This document shows positions 35,707 to 44,791 of a stretch of 64,000 nt of DNA, piece after piece. Within the stretch, counting starts at the first letter, position 1; the number at the start of each line of letters is the position of its first letter. Origin of the DNA: Chryseobacterium viscerum (lineage in GTDB: Bacteria > Bacteroidota > Bacteroidia > Flavobacteriales > Weeksellaceae); assembly GCF_002899945.2 (NCBI RefSeq), contig NZ_PPEG02000008.1, positions 62,001-126,000 of the forward strand, in the 5' to 3' direction. Below the pieces are notes generated by a model. It did no database searches, was not told the origin of the DNA, and saw only the letters and a list, made by a program, of their open reading frames with translations. A program made the position numbers and the translations under genes.

Positions 35707-36816
35707 TTAAACAAATTCTTTAATAATTCCTGTCAGCCTTACAATTTCCTCTTCAGTATTAAAGCTGTGAAGACATATTCGCAGTCTTTCGCTTCCTGGC
35801 TTTACAGTCGGACTGTATATCGCATACGTTAAAAATCCTTCCTCAAGTAAAGTGCCTTGTAATAACTTCAGTTTCTGATTGTCCGGAATTACAATAGCTT
35901 GAATCGGACTTGTTTCTGACGACGGAGATTGTAGATTTCTTCTTCTGAAAACTCTAATATTGTCCTGAAGTTTTTGGGACAGTTCCTGATGCTGATCCAA
36001 GAATTCATATCCTGTTTTTATACTCATCCACTGAAAATCCTGTGCAGAAGTGGTATAAATAAAAGGGCTTGCAAAATTGATCAGATAAGATTGTATGGTT
36101 TCATTACAGAGAATTGCCGCTCCATGGGCTCCAAGAGCTTTTCCATAGGTCACTACTGCCGCTGATACCTGATTCTGTAATTGATATTTTTCAACCAATC
36201 CATAGCCAAAAACACCAAAAGCATGAGCTTCATCAACAATCAGATACGCTTTATATTGATCAGCAAGCACAGCTATTTCCTGAATGGGAGCAAAATCACC
36301 CTCCATGGAGTATAAACTTTCTATCGCGATATAACAGTGTCCCTGTTGCCTCTTTAAAATATTATCAAGATCCTCGAGGTCATTATGCTTAAATTTTAGT
36401 TTTTTAGCATTCGATAACTGACACGCATCATGCACAGACCGATGAATCTGCTCGTCTACAATAACTACATCATGACGGCTCGGAAGCGTAGAAAATAAGG
36501 CCAGATTAGCATTATATCCCGACGGAAAAAGCAATGCTGATTCAAACTGATGTTTTTGTGCAATATAATTTTCTACCGAAGTTACAATACTGCTGTTTCC
36601 ACTGATCAAACGGGAACCCGTGCTTCCTGAAAGCAGCTGAGGGTTATCTGTAACCTTTTGCAACAGTCTATTTTGAAGTTCATTACTTCTGGCGAGACCG
36701 AGATAATCATTGGAATAAAAATCAATTCCTTCCTGCCTAGATTTTAAACTTCTTATTATTCCATCCTCTTTTCTTTTGTCAAGAGATTCCTGAAAACGAA
36801 AGACATTGCTAAGCAT
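35707..36816 (-). CDS. bioF: 8-amino-7-oxononanoate synthase
   Basis: A 369-residue alpha-oxoamine synthase of the BioF/Kbl family, which joins pimeloyl-thioester and L-alanine to give KAPA. PLP site: Asp195 and His198 (VDEAHAFGVFG) and Lys226 (TYGKALGAHG); GSTGSRLISGN (64-74) is also conserved. BioF is preferred over Kbl because of its place between bioD and the diiron protein gene. Its start overlaps the end of the upstream diiron gene by 8 bases. No bioC, bioH or bioW gene is seen nearby, so the source of the pimeloyl thioester is not in the window. Confidence 0.9.
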   Translation of the reverse strand: MLSNVFRFQESLDKRKEDGIIRSLKSRQEGIDFYSNDYLGLARSNELQNRLLQKVTDNPQLLSGSTGSRLISGNSSIVTSVENYIAQKHQFESALLFPSGYNANLALFSTLPSRHDVVIVDEQIHRSVHDACQLSNAKKLKFKHNDLEDLDNILKRQQGHCYIAIESLYSMEGDFAPIQEIAVLADQYKAYLIVDEAHAFGVFGYGLVEKYQLQNQVSAAVVTYGKALGAHGAAILCNETIQSYLINFASPFIYTTSAQDFQWMSIKTGYEFLDQHQELSQKLQDNIRVFRRRNLQSPSSETSPIQAIVIPDNQKLKLLQGTLLEEGFLTYAIYSPTVKPGSERLRICLHSFNTEEEIVRLTGIIKEFV

Positions 36817-37432
36817 AATTCAACTGAGCTACTTCCTGCGTTATAGCATTAATCCATTGTTCATGCAGTTCTTTTTCAATGGTCAGAATATGATCTGCAT
36901 GTTGTCTCCAGTCTGGTGAAAACTCATTGAGCTGGTTGATCATTTCTTCCAGATGTCCTTCTTCTTCAAGAATAATAGATTTTACCATGATTTTAGAAGA
37001 TGTTTCCGTAAGAACCTGCTGGTAAACCGTATAAAGCTCATCGGCACGAACCTCAATAGCGTAGGTTACAAAAAGATAGGCTGCATATTTAATATCTATA
37101 GTATTAAGATTGAAAGCTTTCTGAAGATAACGGCAGGCTTTAATATCCAATGAGTGAAGATATTGGCTTGTTGCTATAGGGGCCAGAAGTTCTGTGCTTT
37201 CGTAGGTTTTGCAGAGTTCAGGATTTATTTTCCCGATCTGCTTTTTTAAATAATAAGCATGACGGTGTTCTTCAGCAGCATGTTTCAGCTGGATCTGAGA
37301 AACTAAAGTTGGATGTTCACATTTTGATATTTTTCTTGCACCGGCATTTTCCATAAAAGAAAGAGTATTCAGCCATTTAGCATGGGTACTTCCTTCCTGT
37401 ACAATTCTTTTTAACAGATTATGAAATTCCAT
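36809..37432 (-). CDS. Ferritin-like diiron protein, first gene of the biotin operon
   Basis: A 207-residue, all-helical protein, not recognised by name. It carries a complete ferritin-like di-metal ligand set: Glu28, Glu55-x2-His58 (EEHRH), Glu127 and Glu157-x2-His160 (EEEGH), i.e. E, ExxH, E, ExxH at normal four-helix spacing. It is the promoter-proximal gene of the bio operon and overlaps bioF by 8 bases, so a role in biotin synthesis is likely. An O2-dependent step that supplies the pimeloyl chain, analogous in purpose to P450 BioI, is one possibility; iron handling for BioB is another. Both are inference. Confidence 0.75.
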   Translation of the reverse strand: MEFHNLLKRIVQEGSTHAKWLNTLSFMENAGARKISKCEHPTLVSQIQLKHAAEEHRHAYYLKKQIGKINPELCKTYESTELLAPIATSQYLHSLDIKACRYLQKAFNLNTIDIKYAAYLFVTYAIEVRADELYTVYQQVLTETSSKIMVKSIILEEEGHLEEMINQLNEFSPDWRQHADHILTIEKELHEQWINAITQEVAQLNYA

Positions 37433-37450
37433 AGATTTTTATTTTGATGT

Positions 37451-37458
37451 CAAAAGTA
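37451..37458 (-). promoter_or_regulatory. Possible -7 element of the biotin operon
   Basis: TACTTTTG on the minus strand matches TAnnTTTG, 18 bases upstream of the diiron gene start. No TTTG partner is visible at the usual distance. The 66-base gap also carries the MocR promoter. Confidence 0.3.
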
Positions 37459-37498
37459 GTATATTGCCGGATGGTTGCGTGGTGCCAGTTTTTATATT

Positions 37499-38989
37499 AT
37501 GGATAGTCCGGTTAAGATTCCTTATGAAAGTTTTATAAAAATAGATAGAAAATCAGAGACTTCTATCTATTTACAAATTGCGAATCAGTTGATCAATGCG
37601 ATTCAGAGAGGAGTTTTGCCTTTCGGAACCAAGCTTCCCGGAACCAGAACTTTCAGTGAAATGCTGGAAATCCATAGAAATACAGCCGTTGCAGTGTATG
37701 ATGAGCTGTCGGCTCAAGGCTGGACAGAGAGTTTTCCCAATAAAGGAACGTTTGTGATTGGGAAAGATCAGGAAAAACCTGTAAAAGTGAACGATTTTGA
37801 GCAGAATAACCTTCAAAACTATCCAATAACGACCGGTTTTTCATTCAAAACATCTAATATCCTGGATAATCCTTTTGAACATTCAGACTGTGAATATGTC
37901 TTTAATGATGGGGTGCCGGATATTCGTTTAACCCAAATCGGACAGCATTCCCGGTTTTACAGTTCTATTCTGAAGCGTAAATCCAATCAGAAAGCTTTAG
38001 GACATTACAACCATGACGGGAGTGAATTTTTTAAAGAACATTTGTCTGAATATCTGAATCTTTCCCGTGGACTCCCTATTTCCAAGAACAATTTGCTGAT
38101 TACCCGAAGTACGGAAATGAGTATCTATATTGTTTCCGAAATTCTTCTTTCTGCTGGCGACACCGTATTGGTGGGAGCTCTGAGCTATTTCTCCGTCAAT
38201 ATGATCTTTATGAAAGCGGGAGTTGATATTGTTTCTATTCCCATCGATGAAGAAGGAATTATCGTAGAAAGTGTACGGGAAGCCTGCAAAAAGCAGAAAA
38301 TACGAATGCTTTACCTCACTCCGCATCACCACTATCCTACTACCGTTGCACTGAGTGCCCAGAGGAGATTTGAGTTACTGGAACTGGCCAATGAATATGG
38401 ATTCATTATTCTGGAAGACGATTATGATTATGAATTTCATTACGACAAAAGTCCTATTCTTCCGCTGGCTAGCGCCGATACGAATGGGATGGTGATCTAT
38501 ATTGGTTCTTTTGGGAAGTCTTTGGCACCAGGCTTCAGAACAGGATTTATTGTTGCTCCTGAAAATCTGATGATAGAAATGCGGAAGTATCTGGGAATTA
38601 TCGACCGTCAGGGTGATATTTTGATGGAAAGAGCTCTTGGAGATATGATTGCTGAAGGGGAAATTAACCGTTATCTGAAGAAATCTTTAAAAGTATATCA
38701 GGAAAGACGGGATCATTTTGCTTTGTTGCTCGATGAAAATCTGGGTGACCTCATCACCTTTCAAAAACCGTCCGGTGGCCTCGCCATCTGGCTGGAATGG
38801 AATATTCCGATCAATCTTATGCAGCTGAGCCGCAATTGTATGAAGGACAATCTTTTCATTCCTAAAACATTGTTGTATCAAAATAAAGGACTTACGGCAA
38901 TGCGATTGGGGTTTGGAGATTTGAATGTTGAAGAGATGAACAAAGGGATTGAAGTTTTTTCAAAAAATGTGAAGGGATTGGTTGGGTGA
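37499..38989 (+). CDS. MocR-family regulator (GntR HTH plus aminotransferase domain)
   Basis: About 496 residues. The N-terminal GntR-type winged helix (IYLQIANQLINAIQRGVLPFGTKLPGTRTFSEML) is joined to a fold-type I aminotransferase domain (about 125-490) with ILEDDYDYEF and the PLP-lysine stretch IGSFGKSLAPGFR. The frame extends 24 bases upstream to a TTG; the ATG at 37499 is chosen. It is divergent from the diiron/biotin operon with only 66 bases between them, so it may regulate that operon; MocR proteins usually sense PLP or amino compounds. Confidence 0.9.
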   Translation: MDSPVKIPYESFIKIDRKSETSIYLQIANQLINAIQRGVLPFGTKLPGTRTFSEMLEIHRNTAVAVYDELSAQGWTESFPNKGTFVIGKDQEKPVKVNDFEQNNLQNYPITTGFSFKTSNILDNPFEHSDCEYVFNDGVPDIRLTQIGQHSRFYSSILKRKSNQKALGHYNHDGSEFFKEHLSEYLNLSRGLPISKNNLLITRSTEMSIYIVSEILLSAGDTVLVGALSYFSVNMIFMKAGVDIVSIPIDEEGIIVESVREACKKQKIRMLYLTPHHHYPTTVALSAQRRFELLELANEYGFIILEDDYDYEFHYDKSPILPLASADTNGMVIYIGSFGKSLAPGFRTGFIVAPENLMIEMRKYLGIIDRQGDILMERALGDMIAEGEINRYLKKSLKVYQERRDHFALLLDENLGDLITFQKPSGGLAIWLEWNIPINLMQLSRNCMKDNLFIPKTLLYQNKGLTAMRLGFGDLNVEEMNKGIEVFSKNVKGLVG

Positions 38990-38994
38990 TTGAA

Positions 38995-39260
38995 TCTCTC
39001 GCAGATTTAGAGGATTCTGCAGATTTTTTAATAAATACTTATAAAATTTGTGAAAAATTATATCATATTGCTTGCTGAAAATCTCTGATTTTCTTGCGTC
39101 TAAAAAAGTATAGAGATAAAAAAAATTGCGCCTTTGCGATTTCCAAAAAAACTTCAACAAAAAGAGATTACATTAGTTTTAAAACGCAAAGGCGCAAATA
39201 TGCTGAAAAATAAGTTTTAATAAGGCGCAAGGATTTTATCTGCGATAAAATTGATACTGG
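38995..39260. repeat. Dispersed repeat region, copy A3
   Basis: Contains ATCTCTCGCAGATT, CTTGCTGAAAATCTCTGATT, TTGCGCCTTTGCGATTTCC, its inverse AACGCAAAGGCGCAAA, and GATTTTATCTGCGATAAAAT. These modules are shared with copies at 11950-12235 and 33660-33935. Non-coding. Confidence 0.6.
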
Positions 39261-39307
39261 ATATTTAAAATAAGAAGTTGCCTAATCTTTTATATTGATT
39301 ATTTTTC

Positions 39308-39495
39308 ATAACAAAAGACACAAAAGTTTTTAGCACTTAAGTTTTTTAGAGCCAAGCTTTATGTATAATAAGTACACTTAAGCGTGGTTAAAATCTTTGA
39401 TTTTCATCTTATGTGAACTATTCTGCGCATCATTTTAAACTTACTTAAGTGGCTAAAGTGTTTTAAAATAAAAACTTTTGTGACTTTTGTGGTTT
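39308..39495. repeat. Single copy of the ~190 bp repeat found in tandem at 14430
   Basis: Opens with AAAGACACAAAAGTTTTTAG and ends with AAAACTTTTGTGACTTTTGT, an almost exact inverse, so the unit is a long imperfect palindrome. The interior shares GCACTTAAG, AAGCTTTATGTATAATAAGT, ACACTTAAG, AAAATCTTTGATTTTC and CTAAAGTGTTTTAAAA with the units at 14430-14995. It abuts the end of the siderophore operon. Confidence 0.7.
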
Positions 39496-39503
39496 TAAAA
39501 AGA

Positions 39504-39528
39504 GTAAAAGCCCCTTTACAGAGGCTTG
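39504..39528 (-). terminator. Probable terminator of the siderophore operon
   Basis: Short stem AAGCC / GGCTT with an inner mismatch and a small loop, directly after the last stop codon, followed by a T-rich tract on the minus strand. Weaker than other terminators here. Confidence 0.45.
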
Positions 39529-39530
39529 TA

Positions 39531-40718
39531 TTAATGATCAGGAGGAAAAACGATTTTGTTTTTCTTGTGTTTTGGTTTCTTCTTTTTCTTATTGAGATAG
39601 ATAATAAAACCGGTAATTGGGAGCGATGCTGCAATGATGGCAGCCAGAAAATAAATAATTCTGGTAGTAAGTCCCAGGATGCTTCCGGTGTGGAGATCAT
39701 AATTTCTTTCTCTTAATGCGGTTCCATATCCGATATTTTTGTTTTTATAAGACTGAGATTTTAAAACATCTCCTGAATATTGATCAAAATTAAATTGTTC
39801 ATTACGATATTGTCTGCCGTCATGCGTCAATTCAGCATAATAAGTTCCTTCTTCCGATCTTGGGAAATTGACAAGTGCAGATTTTTTATCTGTCAGTCCT
39901 TTTTCCATTCTATTTCCAATTAAATCGAGAATATTTCCACGGTTTGAAAATTCTTCGGAAGGGATTGTACTTTTGGCTTTCTTTTCTGTCGGAGTATTGC
40001 CGTTCAGTGTGTTCTTTACCCATTTGTCTACATCTTCGAAGCTCCATATCAATGCGGAATAAGAGATCAGAAGTAAAGGAATCACGGCATAAAAACCCAA
40101 TACATTATGAGCATCATAGTTGATTCTTTTCCAATTGGCAGATGTTTTAATGAAAAACATTCCTTTCAGCATGGCTTTACTCATTTTACGGGGATACCAT
40201 ATCACAAGCCCCGATAAAAGGATAACAGCAAATATCAATGTGGAATATCCTGTAATAGTTTTTCCTATTTTCTCACCAAGCAGAAGTCTTCTGTGAAGAT
40301 CCAGAACAATTTCAAAAAAATCTTGTTTTGCATTTTCTACTTCCTGTATTTTTCCGGTATAAGGGTCTACATAAACCCGGTAATAATAAAGATAGGTTCC
40401 CCAATAGGTCCACGCTTCATCATCCATCTTCAGCGTACGGAATACATACGTTTTTGAAGGATCAGAAGACATTATGACTCTCTTCATCTTCAATCCTTCA
40501 GGTAAAGCCTGTTCTGCTTTTCCGGTAAGCTCGGATAGTGAAAGTTTTTTTCTGCCGATATTTTCAACGAAATATCTGTTGGGATGAACAATATGTTTTA
40601 ATTCTTCTTCAAAAGCCAGGATACATCCTGTAGCTGCCATAATAACAACTATAAGCCCGGACGTTAGTCCGAGCCATAGGTGTAATTGATATGCAATTTT
40701 TCTAAATTTTAACTTCAT
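39531..40718 (-). CDS. PepSY-associated TM protein, probable ferric-siderophore reductase
   Basis: A 395-residue inner-membrane protein with four main helices. It opens with KIAYQLHLWLGLTSGLIVVI, the PepSY_TM start, with the His used for heme binding in this family (HLWLG); further His occur in LDLHRRLL, NYDAHNVLGFYA and YDLHTGSILG. Family members such as P. aeruginosa FoxB reduce ferric siderophores in the periplasm. It is the last gene of the operon, 2 bases after the siderophore receptor, which supports that role. It ends in a Lys-rich cytoplasmic tail. Confidence 0.85.
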   Translation of the reverse strand: MKLKFRKIAYQLHLWLGLTSGLIVVIMAATGCILAFEEELKHIVHPNRYFVENIGRKKLSLSELTGKAEQALPEGLKMKRVIMSSDPSKTYVFRTLKMDDEAWTYWGTYLYYYRVYVDPYTGKIQEVENAKQDFFEIVLDLHRRLLLGEKIGKTITGYSTLIFAVILLSGLVIWYPRKMSKAMLKGMFFIKTSANWKRINYDAHNVLGFYAVIPLLLISYSALIWSFEDVDKWVKNTLNGNTPTEKKAKSTIPSEEFSNRGNILDLIGNRMEKGLTDKKSALVNFPRSEEGTYYAELTHDGRQYRNEQFNFDQYSGDVLKSQSYKNKNIGYGTALRERNYDLHTGSILGLTTRIIYFLAAIIAASLPITGFIIYLNKKKKKPKHKKNKIVFPPDH

Positions 40719-40720
40719 CC

Positions 40721-43165
40721 TTAAAACTTAAAGCTAACCTCAGCAACAAAATTACGTGGCATCTGAGCGACTACAACTCCCTGCCCTGCAAAATATTGTA
40801 CATTACCCAGATTATTCATTTTAAATCCTAATCTGTATCTTTCTTTTTCAAGGGAAATGGAAGCATTCACTAAAGTATAGGCAGGGAATTCAAACTGCCC
40901 CGTTTTCACTTTATTTCCGGTAATCTGTTTTCCTACACGGTTTACTCCAAAACCTATTCCCAGTCCTTGAAGTCCTCTAATAGGAAGAATATAGCTGATC
41001 CATGAATTGAATACATTCGCAGGACCTGCAGATTCCGGACGGCGCCCTTCTACATCAGCATCTGCTTTTTCGTATCTGCTATGGTTGTAAGAATACCCGG
41101 CCATAATATTCAATCCCTGAACAGGATTCATGATGGTCTCGATTTCAATACCTTTACTTCTCTGCGTTCCGTCCTGAACTACAATATTATATTCTTTTCC
41201 GTCACGGATAACTCCGCTTCCTCTCTGTATATTGTCCACTAAAATATCATAGTAGCTCACCGTGAAATTAACTTTGTTTCTCCAAAGATTTCCTTTGACC
41301 CCTACTTCCCATTGATTCGCCATCTGCGGTTTCATCTCTCCGCTATAGTCTGGCAACTGCTGCGAAACAGGTGCTGTATAACTGAAACCATTCATATAGT
41401 TCCCATAGGCAGATAACTGATCTTTAAGGATCTGGTACACGATTCCTACTTTTGGAGACCATGCAGTCTGCTTGAAATCACCAACACGTTTGTTATCACT
41501 CATATTAAGTTGCCCTTTACTTTCATAATGATCCATACGCAAACTTATAAGGGTGATCAAACGATCGGTAATATAAGTTACGTTTGAAATATAGGCTCCA
41601 TAAAGGTTCGCTGAAGAGGTATTTCTCACTAAATTGGCTGGAGAGGCTTGAATCTTTTTTAGTGCCAAATCTTTGGATATATTACCATATACACCTGTTA
41701 CTGGTAATACCACTGGTCCTGTAGGATTTTTACCATCAATGTAATCAAACACCACAATTGGAGAATGGTTATTGTTAATAGACTGGTTTAAATAATCTAC
41801 CCCAATAAGGACCTTATTTTTAACTTTTCCAATGTTGAATTCTCCATTAAAGTTCTGCTGAACACTTGTAGAAGAAGCTTCAGAATTTTGCCACTGTACA
41901 TTACGTTCCAGTATGGCATCACTTGTATTTCCTCTGATAAACTGATATTGATATAATCCTTCCGTTTTTCTGAAGTTTCTTGAAAGCAACGTTTGTGAAG
42001 TCCATTTATCTGAAATCTTGTAATTAGCCTCAGCTTTTACGTTGATAGATGGCGCTTTCAAAGTCATGTCATTGTTTGAATATGATCTTTTCCAGTCGAA
42101 GCCTAGCTCATCCGGGTTGTGAGCGAAATAAGCTCTTGTTCTTGGAAGGAAGATAATCGGAGTATTGGTTCCTTCATAGTTGTAGATCTGAGCTCCTAAG
42201 TTAAATTTTAGTTTCTCATTAACCTGATAGCTTATAGTAGGGGCTACAAAGAATGATTTTCTGAATTCAGAATCTCTGAATCCGTTCTGATACTGATAAG
42301 CGGCATTTAAACGGAATAACATATTTCTGGATTCTGTAATCGGGCCGTAAACATCAGCCGTTACACGGTTTAGATTATAGCTTCCCATAAGATAAGAAGC
42401 TTCTCCTCCGAAATAGTCTTTCGGTTTTTTGGTTACAGCATTGATTAAACCTCCAAAAGAAGTTACAGCACCTCCATACAATGTTCCGGAAGGACCTTTG
42501 ATCACTTCCAGACGTTCAATATCGGCAGGGTCTATCTCTCCGTTCGTTGTTGCAGGAATACCGTCTACCATCGATACTTTGGTAGGAAAACCTCTAAGGC
42601 TGTAATAGAAGCTTCCGTCTCCTGAACCTCTTCCCGGACTTCCCTGCATCTTTACCATACCCGGAACATTTTTCAATACCTCCGAAATATCGTAAGTAAG
42701 CTGCTCTTTCATGATCTGCTGGTTGATGCTCGTATAAGCCTGCGGATTTTCAAGAACTTTCAAAGGCATTTTAGCCACTGAAGTACTGTCTCTATCCAAA
42801 AATTTATTTCTGCTCACTGCATATACTGTAATTCCCTCAATCACATTATTGTGTAACGGGGCATAGATAGCAGGAATTTCATGGACATCTTTCTGAATGT
42901 GGATAGACTCCCTCATCAGTTCGATATCATTTAAAACCACCTGAAGGGTATATTCTCCAGGTGGTACATTTTCAAAGTAATATTCTCCTAAATTATTGGT
43001 TTTTGCCTGATAAGACGTGTTGACAAGTCTTAAAATAGCGTTTTTTACTGGTGCCTGTTCAGTCAGCATGATCTTGCCATGAATTCTATCGCCCTGTTGC
43101 GCAGAAAGCGAGTTTGAAGATAAAGCAAGACCAAGAAGTAATATAAGGGTTTTAGATGTTTTCAT
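40721..43165 (-). CDS. TonB-dependent siderophore receptor
   Basis: An 814-residue outer-membrane receptor. Signal peptide to about residue 22, a carboxypeptidase-regulatory-like domain (about 28-112), a plug with VPGMVKMQGSPGRGSG and PADIERLEVIKGPSGTLYG (the FhuA/FoxA-type plug signature), then a 22-strand-type barrel ending NFVAEVSFKF. The plug is that of TonB-dependent siderophore receptors. It overlaps the ligase gene by 14 bases, so it most likely imports the ferric form of the siderophore made by this operon. Confidence 0.93.
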   Translation of the reverse strand: MKTSKTLILLLGLALSSNSLSAQQGDRIHGKIMLTEQAPVKNAILRLVNTSYQAKTNNLGEYYFENVPPGEYTLQVVLNDIELMRESIHIQKDVHEIPAIYAPLHNNVIEGITVYAVSRNKFLDRDSTSVAKMPLKVLENPQAYTSINQQIMKEQLTYDISEVLKNVPGMVKMQGSPGRGSGDGSFYYSLRGFPTKVSMVDGIPATTNGEIDPADIERLEVIKGPSGTLYGGAVTSFGGLINAVTKKPKDYFGGEASYLMGSYNLNRVTADVYGPITESRNMLFRLNAAYQYQNGFRDSEFRKSFFVAPTISYQVNEKLKFNLGAQIYNYEGTNTPIIFLPRTRAYFAHNPDELGFDWKRSYSNNDMTLKAPSINVKAEANYKISDKWTSQTLLSRNFRKTEGLYQYQFIRGNTSDAILERNVQWQNSEASSTSVQQNFNGEFNIGKVKNKVLIGVDYLNQSINNNHSPIVVFDYIDGKNPTGPVVLPVTGVYGNISKDLALKKIQASPANLVRNTSSANLYGAYISNVTYITDRLITLISLRMDHYESKGQLNMSDNKRVGDFKQTAWSPKVGIVYQILKDQLSAYGNYMNGFSYTAPVSQQLPDYSGEMKPQMANQWEVGVKGNLWRNKVNFTVSYYDILVDNIQRGSGVIRDGKEYNIVVQDGTQRSKGIEIETIMNPVQGLNIMAGYSYNHSRYEKADADVEGRRPESAGPANVFNSWISYILPIRGLQGLGIGFGVNRVGKQITGNKVKTGQFEFPAYTLVNASISLEKERYRLGFKMNNLGNVQYFAGQGVVVAQMPRNFVAEVSFKF

Positions 43166-44540
43166 GCTGTAAGTTTTGTAACAGGGGATAGTTTATTTTA
43201 CCGTTTTGTGATAATGGGAATGATTCTATAAGTTCGGTGCGTACATATTGTGGGTTGATACGCAGTTTATTTTTAATGGTTTCGGTGATGATTTGAGGAT
43301 CTACATCCTGATTGTCATACAGTACAACGATCTTTTTATCGTTGGCATTCAGACATACAAACGTATTGCCTTGCATTTCATTTTTAAGAATAAATTCTAC
43401 CTCATCCAGATTGAGACGTATTCCGAAAAGTTTCATAATACGTTTTATTCTTCCTGTGATATAATAAATTCCGTTTTCACCTTTTCTGGCAGTATCTCCT
43501 GTATGGAGTACAGAAGGCTGTTCATAAGTGGCCAGATCTTCCAGCTTATTAGCATATCCTCCAAAAATACTGGAGTGTGAAAAGAGAAGTTCATCCGTTT
43601 CAGGATGAATTTGGAAGCTTCCGCTATCTACGGGAGTTCCGATAGAAGTTTCTTCTTCCAGCAATCCTTCTGTAGGCAGATAAGCCATTCTTCCTCCTGC
43701 TTCTGTCTGACCATATTGAGCAAAGAATTCTTTTTTGAATTCATGACAGTAAGAGAAAATTGTTTTTCTTAGCTCCGCATTGATCACGCCTCCGGTGTGG
43801 GTAAAATACCTCAGGCTTGGAGAATCTTTTCTGAAAAACCCTATTCTATTCAGATTTTCATAGAGAAAAGGAACTCCTCCCAGTGTACTGTAACCATATT
43901 CTTCTAATTCTTCCCAGAATGCTTTCTGCATAATGTCTTTATCTGTACAGACTATTCTTCTGGCACGCATACAGTTGGTCGTGAAAATAGAGAATCCGTA
44001 TACGAAGTTGATCGGAACGTTTAAAGGAACCACATCAGATTTCAGAACAGGCATATATTTAAGAATACTTAAAGCATTCTTATAAAGACCTTCATCCGAT
44101 AATTTGACGAGTTTAGGAACTCCTGTTGTCCCTGAAGTGCTCAGAAGAATCTTGATTTCAGGATGGATGGTAACTTCATTCTTATAATCATCCTTTGCAA
44201 AAATTCTGATACTGTCTGAGAATTCTTTTAGGCTGTAACCAGGAATATCTTCTCTTTGTGGATCGAAGATATACTTAGGATGGTATTCTGCTTCGATACG
44301 TTCTTTGAACTCCGAATGCAGTTTTTGTCCCAATACCGCAATCGCATGTGCTGTTCCATAAAAATTGAGGAGAACCTCAACACTGGGCAGCTGATTGTCA
44401 TTGTACAAAAAAAGTAATCCTTTTTCTACAGGGTTTAAGCCTAAAGACCGGTACAGCGTTCCCACCGGTATTGTTTTACCGGTGGAAGCATCTGTAAACT
44501 CCAAGTTCTTATTGGCAATTACATTTTCTAAAATTTTCAT
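43152..44540 (-). CDS. AMP-forming acid ligase (adenylation enzyme) of the siderophore operon
   Basis: A 462-residue ANL-superfamily enzyme that would activate a carboxylic acid as acyl-AMP and load it on the neighbouring carrier protein. Seen are the P-loop STSGTTGVPK, the A5-like YGQTEAGG, the A7/A8 pair HTGDTA and GRIKRIMKLFGIRLNLDEVE, and the A10 Lys in SQNGKIN. It is somewhat shorter than usual (500-550). It starts 4 bases after the ACP gene. A ligase/ACP pair is not part of aerobactin, rhizobactin 1021 or desferrioxamine clusters, so it probably defines the acyl group. The acid is not predictable from the motifs. Confidence 0.88.
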   Translation of the reverse strand: MKILENVIANKNLEFTDASTGKTIPVGTLYRSLGLNPVEKGLLFLYNDNQLPSVEVLLNFYGTAHAIAVLGQKLHSEFKERIEAEYHPKYIFDPQREDIPGYSLKEFSDSIRIFAKDDYKNEVTIHPEIKILLSTSGTTGVPKLVKLSDEGLYKNALSILKYMPVLKSDVVPLNVPINFVYGFSIFTTNCMRARRIVCTDKDIMQKAFWEELEEYGYSTLGGVPFLYENLNRIGFFRKDSPSLRYFTHTGGVINAELRKTIFSYCHEFKKEFFAQYGQTEAGGRMAYLPTEGLLEEETSIGTPVDSGSFQIHPETDELLFSHSSIFGGYANKLEDLATYEQPSVLHTGDTARKGENGIYYITGRIKRIMKLFGIRLNLDEVEFILKNEMQGNTFVCLNANDKKIVVLYDNQDVDPQIITETIKNKLRINPQYVRTELIESFPLSQNGKINYPLLQNLQHENI

Positions 44541-44544
44541 ATGC

Positions 44545-44790
44545 TTAGTTTTCTACGAGTACATCGTATTTTTTCATTTTTTCCCGAATTTTTCCGACAG
44601 TTCCCATCTCCAGAATATCGTTAAAATCAAATTTAATCTGATAAAACTGTTCAAGTGCTTCTACGATAAGAAGGTGGGACATAGAATCCCATTCCGGGAT
44701 TTCCTGATACGTCAATTTTTCATCTACCAATTCTTTCTTTATGGCGATGGCAGAGGCGATAATTTCATAAAATTCTTCTGTAGTGTTCAT
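44545..44790 (-). CDS. Acyl carrier protein of the siderophore operon
   Basis: An 81-residue acidic four-helix carrier. The phosphopantetheine site is Ser36 in PEWDSMSHL. It differs from the fatty-acid ACP consensus (DSL) and from peptidyl carriers, matching stand-alone D-alanyl/acyl carriers paired with single adenylation enzymes. It lies 1 base from the MATE gene and 4 bases from the ligase gene. The likely role is to hold the acyl group destined for the N-hydroxyamine. Confidence 0.9.
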   Translation of the reverse strand: MNTTEEFYEIIASAIAIKKELVDEKLTYQEIPEWDSMSHLLIVEALEQFYQIKFDFNDILEMGTVGKIREKMKKYDVLVEN

Positions 44791-44791
44791 T

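Noticed and set aside
32222..40800. Biotin or cobalamin-type riboswitches before the bio genes and receptor
   Set aside because: No conserved riboswitch core was found; the receptor gene overlaps its upstream gene and has no leader at all.
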